Positions 61,366 to 64,000 of a DNA stretch of 64,000 bases are shown piece by piece. How positions within the stretch are numbered: position 1 is the stretch's first letter; each line of letters starts with the position of its first letter. The notes beneath the pieces are model-generated. The model was not told where the DNA came from, did no database searches, and saw only the letters and a program-made list of their open reading frames with translations. This stretch comes from Hymenobacter arizonensis (GTDB lineage: Bacteria; Bacteroidota; Bacteroidia; Cytophagales; Hymenobacteraceae), in assembly GCF_900115775.1 (NCBI RefSeq), contig NZ_FOXS01000004.1, positions 372,001 to 436,000 of the forward strand, in the 5' to 3' direction. A program made the position numbers and the translations under genes.

Positions 61366-61530
61366 CTAGCGGTCCAGGTACGTGCGCACGTCGGCGGGCA
61401 AAGGCCCCACGGCCAGCACGGCGTTGCGAAGCTGGGTTTCGGAGCACTTCAGGACTTGGCACCAGTAGTTCACGGCGATGGTTGACTGCAGGTTGATGCG
61501 GGTGGGGTCGACGGTGGCGGGTGGCTGCAC
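61366..61530 (-). CDS. DUF3606 small protein
   Basis: The 54-residue product, starting with GTG 61530, matches DUF3606: RINLQSTIAVNYWCQVLKCS, then ETQLRNAVLAVGPLPADVRT. The family is small proteins of unknown role. The frame is open from ATG 61617, but the extra 29 residues are not family-like. Confidence 0.72.
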   Translation of the reverse strand: MQPPATVDPTRINLQSTIAVNYWCQVLKCSETQLRNAVLAVGPLPADVRTYLDR

Positions 61531-61793
61531 AGGCAAGGAAAATGGGTGAACAGAAAAGCAGGAGCGGGGCCGGTTGGCACACGCCAAGCTCTTTCTCCCC
61601 ACAATAATAAGGCCCACCTGCGGGTAGTAGTTCCGCCAAGGGCGCCCCGGCGGTGTACTTGCCTGCGCAGCAAGGGTATTGGCTACCTACAGTTTCTGCT
61701 GGTTGATGTTTTTCTCAAGCCTATGTAGAGGCTTAGCCAATCAACCAACGCCAACTGCAGGCATCGCTTCTCGCCCCTGGTTATAAAGCTGAA

Positions 61794-62138
61794 TTACTGA
61801 GCCAGTAGTCGGGCCTTGCGGGCGTTGTATTCCTGCTCGGTGATGGCGCCTTTTTCTTTCAATATGAACAACTTGGCCAGTTCATCGCTCACGCTGCTGC
61901 CCGGGGTGTAGTTGTAGCCCGCGGCCGGGCGCATGCCGTTGTTGTATTCGTTGTTGAAATCCTCGTCCGACATCATCAGCCAGATAATGGTGTGATAAAA
62001 GCCAATGACCGACGGGATAAACGTCCAGCACAGCAGAAGGCAGGCAATGCCCTTGCCGATTTTGCCCAGATAAAAGTATTGGCCGCCGAAGCTGCCAAGG
62101 AAGAAGGCAATGAACATTGCGGTGATGCGGTCTTTCAT
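61794..62138 (-). CDS. TM2 domain protein with C-terminal SHOCT motif
   Basis: The 114-residue protein has two membrane helices of the TM2 type (AMFIAFFLGSFGGQYFYLGK, then IACLLLCWTFIPSVIGFYH) and a SHOCT segment (LAKLFILKEKGAITEQEYNA) at the end. TM2/SHOCT proteins are inner-membrane proteins of unknown function. Start ATG 62138. Confidence 0.9.
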   Translation of the reverse strand: MKDRITAMFIAFFLGSFGGQYFYLGKIGKGIACLLLCWTFIPSVIGFYHTIIWLMMSDEDFNNEYNNGMRPAAGYNYTPGSSVSDELAKLFILKEKGAITEQEYNARKARLLAQ

Positions 62139-62202
62139 GCAGGAAAAGGAAAAAGGGGAGTGGGATTAAAGAAAAGCAACAGTTTTCTCGAAGCTATTGT
62201 CG

Positions 62203-62820
62203 CTAAAAGTCACTGAAGTCTTTGTGGCTTGAGGTCATAGTAGCTTGCAGCTGCGCGAAATTTTGCCGAAGAAGCTGCGCAATGGCGAGCTTGTAGTTGC
62301 GCCATTGTTTGTCAGACATCGACACAATCTGGTTCCGTTCCAAGGGTGCCCGGACATAGTCGCCGGAATATCCGGTGGTAGTGCCAGTCGGTGTGCTGTG
62401 GCGTCGTAGGTTGGTGGCTACCACCCGGTAGCGTCCTTCTTTCACGTACACGCTCAGCGTATACGACACGTAGTCTTGGTGGTAGTCTTGATTGGCGTGT
62501 ACAATGCCTTCGACCATAATTTTGCCTTGGGTTGGGTTGTACACCTGAAAGGCCGATGGCCGGGTTTCGGCTTCGTTGGCAATCCAATGAGCGGCACGGT
62601 CATACAGTTGCTGCTGGGTTGCGCCGGGCACCGCAACCACTGTCGATAAAACGATGCGTTGCGTTGCTGGGTCAATGGGCAAGCCCGGAGTGGTTTCCAC
62701 CACCGCCATAGGAGTAGCTACGCTGTGTTCCTCATGTCCTTGCGCTCTGGTACCGAACGGCAGCACAGAACCTGTCGCGAAGAGCAGCAACAGCAGCGCG
62801 GAAAAACAGTGTGATGGCAT
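62203..62820 (-). CDS. DUF4468 domain protein, exported
   Basis: The 205-residue protein has a signal peptide (CFSALLLLLFATGSVLPFGT), then VVAVPGATQQQLYDRAAHWI and GKIMVEGIVHANQDYHQDYV, which match DUF4468 (a Bacteroidota family with a TBP-like fold). Function unknown; probably periplasmic. Same strand as the TM2 gene with 64 bases between. Confidence 0.82.
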   Translation of the reverse strand: MPSHCFSALLLLLFATGSVLPFGTRAQGHEEHSVATPMAVVETTPGLPIDPATQRIVLSTVVAVPGATQQQLYDRAAHWIANEAETRPSAFQVYNPTQGKIMVEGIVHANQDYHQDYVSYTLSVYVKEGRYRVVATNLRRHSTPTGTTTGYSGDYVRAPLERNQIVSMSDKQWRNYKLAIAQLLRQNFAQLQATMTSSHKDFSDF

Positions 62821-62993
62821 GAGGAGTTAAAAAGGACGATGGTATTCCGGTGCAGACCGCAGCCGGCGGCGCAATCAGCGCTCAATATAGGGGCCACGCA
62901 TGTGTTGCATAGCAACGGCCTTTACTACCCAAGTACCTTCTGCCAAAACGGCCGTTCCCGCCTTCCGGCCCCAACCTTGCCTCGGCTTCCGCA

Positions 62994-64000
62994 ATGTTTA
63001 ATTTCCTGAAAACCATCTCCGCCAAACGCCCCACTTCCGGCGACAAGCCGCCCGTGAGCGTGCGCGAGCGGGTATCGGCGCTGCGCCACCTGCCCGCGTT
63101 TCTCAAGCTCATCTGGCAGACCAGCCCCGCGCTGGCCATGGCCAACGTTTTCCTGCGCCTGCTGCGGGCCGGCCTGCCGCTGGCCATGCTCTACGTGGCC
63201 CAGCTTATCCTCGACGCCGTGGTGGGCCTCACCCGCCTGCCCGCCCCCGAGCGGGTGCTGACGCCCGTGCTCACGCTGGTGGCGCTGGAGTTCGGCCTGG
63301 TGCTGCTCACCGATGCCCTGGGCCGCGGCGTGGCGCTGCTCGACTCCCTGCTCGGCGACCTGTTTGCCAATCAGTCGTCCATCCGCATCATGGCCCACGC
63401 CGCCGAGCTCGACTTGGACCAGTTCGAGGACAGCACCTTTTACGATAAGCTGGAGCGCGCCCGCCGCCAAACCCTCTCGCGCACCGTGCTCATGAGCCAG
63501 GTGCTCAGCCAGGGCCAGGACTTCGTGACGCTGGTGCTGCTGGCCGGCGGGCTGGTGGCCTTCCAGCCGTGGCTGCTGGGGCTGCTGCTGCTGGCCGTGG
63601 TGCCGGCCTTCCTGGGCGAGTCGCATTTCAACGAGCGCAGCTACTCCCTTTCGCACTCCTGGACGCCCGAGCGCCGCGAGCTCGACTACCTCCGCCAAAC
63701 CGGCGCCTCCGACGAGACGGCCAAGGAAGTGAAGATTTTCGGGCTATCCGATTTCCTCATCGGCCGCTTCCGCGAGCTGTCCGACGACTTCTACCGCCAA
63801 AACAAAAGCCTCGTGCTGCGCCGCGCTGGTTGGGGCACGCTGTTCGCGGCCATCGGCGCGGCGGGCTACTACGGCGCCTACGTCTATATCATTGCCCGCG
63901 CCGTGGCCGGGCAGATTTCGCTGGGCCAGCTCACGTTCCTGGCTGGGTCGTTTGCGCGGCTGCGCGGGCTGCTCGAAGGCATCCTCAGCCGCTTTAGTTC
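62994..64000 (+). CDS. ABC transporter, permease part of a fused permease-ATPase (3' part cut off by window edge)
   Basis: From ATG 62994 the frame is open to the window end (335 residues). Membrane helices appear at about residues 45-75, 88-115 and 165-200, and LLGDLFANQSSIRIMAHAAE with DLDQFEDSTFYDKLERARRQ and ETAKEVKIFGLSDFLIGRFR match the membrane domain of exporter-type ABC proteins. The ATPase domain would follow beyond 64000. Substrate cannot be given. Confidence 0.88.
   Translation, partial: MFNFLKTISAKRPTSGDKPPVSVRERVSALRHLPAFLKLIWQTSPALAMANVFLRLLRAGLPLAMLYVAQLILDAVVGLTRLPAPERVLTPVLTLVALEFGLVLLTDALGRGVALLDSLLGDLFANQSSIRIMAHAAELDLDQFEDSTFYDKLERARRQTLSRTVLMSQVLSQGQDFVTLVLLAGGLVAFQPWLLGLLLLAVVPAFLGESHFNERSYSLSHSWTPERRELDYLRQTGASDETAKEVKIFGLSDFLIGRFRELSDDFYRQNKSLVLRRAGWGTLFAAIGAAGYYGAYVYIIARAVAGQISLGQLTFLAGSFARLRGLLEGILSRFS

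Overview
The window looks like chromosomal DNA from a high-GC member of the Bacteroidota, most likely Hymenobacter or a close relative. The evidence is the gene content: an IPExxxVDY-type protein, three DUF3857 proteins, DUF4468, an rplY-type L25 protein, an atpD-atpC pair apart from the other ATP synthase genes, and a PorV-like barrel. Several genes have promoters of the Bacteroidota type (TTG, 19-base spacer, TAnnTTTG), and Shine-Dalgarno sequences are mostly absent. Genus assignment is inference.

Layout. 1-11900: a truncated AlkB-like oxygenase, DUF167, an endonuclease III-like enzyme, a hybrid pair of histidine kinase and response regulator, a SpoU methyltransferase, typA, msrB, a DUF3050 protein and an AT-hook-like basic protein. 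12000-21500: translation and energy genes (metG, pth, rplY, prs, tRNA-Gln, atpD, atpC), an AI-2E family permease and a PLP sulfur enzyme. 21800-29650: DUF3616, a bacillosamine-type cassette (PglC, PglD and PglE homologues), ispE, an EamA permease, an LptF/G permease and tgt. 29970-46060: a glycosyltransferase overlapping an ECF sigma factor, rsmG, a YheT hydrolase, rpsT, pyk, acpP-fabF-rnc, nadE, a second ECF sigma factor, lgt, yidD and a YgjP-type peptidase. 46170-64000: envelope proteins (PorV-like, HhH barrel, three tandem DUF3857 proteins), an MFS permease, a GH63-type glycosidase, small proteins (DUF3606, TM2/SHOCT, DUF4468) and a truncated ABC transporter.

Most genes are housekeeping. 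No phage, insertion sequence, CRISPR array or defence island is visible. The most distinctive signal is non-coding: several families of palindromic intergenic repeats, many sharing a GTCAT...GAGC...CGAAGCA word pattern. They sit at operon joints and especially at convergent gene ends, often wrapped around an ordinary terminator. At two further convergent ends, the hairpin is built from the last codons of one gene and an inverted copy beyond it. One repeat supplies the only usable ATG of rnc.

Protein-level oddities: a Tgt without its three zinc cysteines, two of three DUF3857 paralogues without transglutaminase Cys and His, an MsrB with one of four zinc cysteines replaced by Asp, and a coiled-coil protein with an RGRKP/RGPKP tail. 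I did not find a convincing undescribed multi-gene system.
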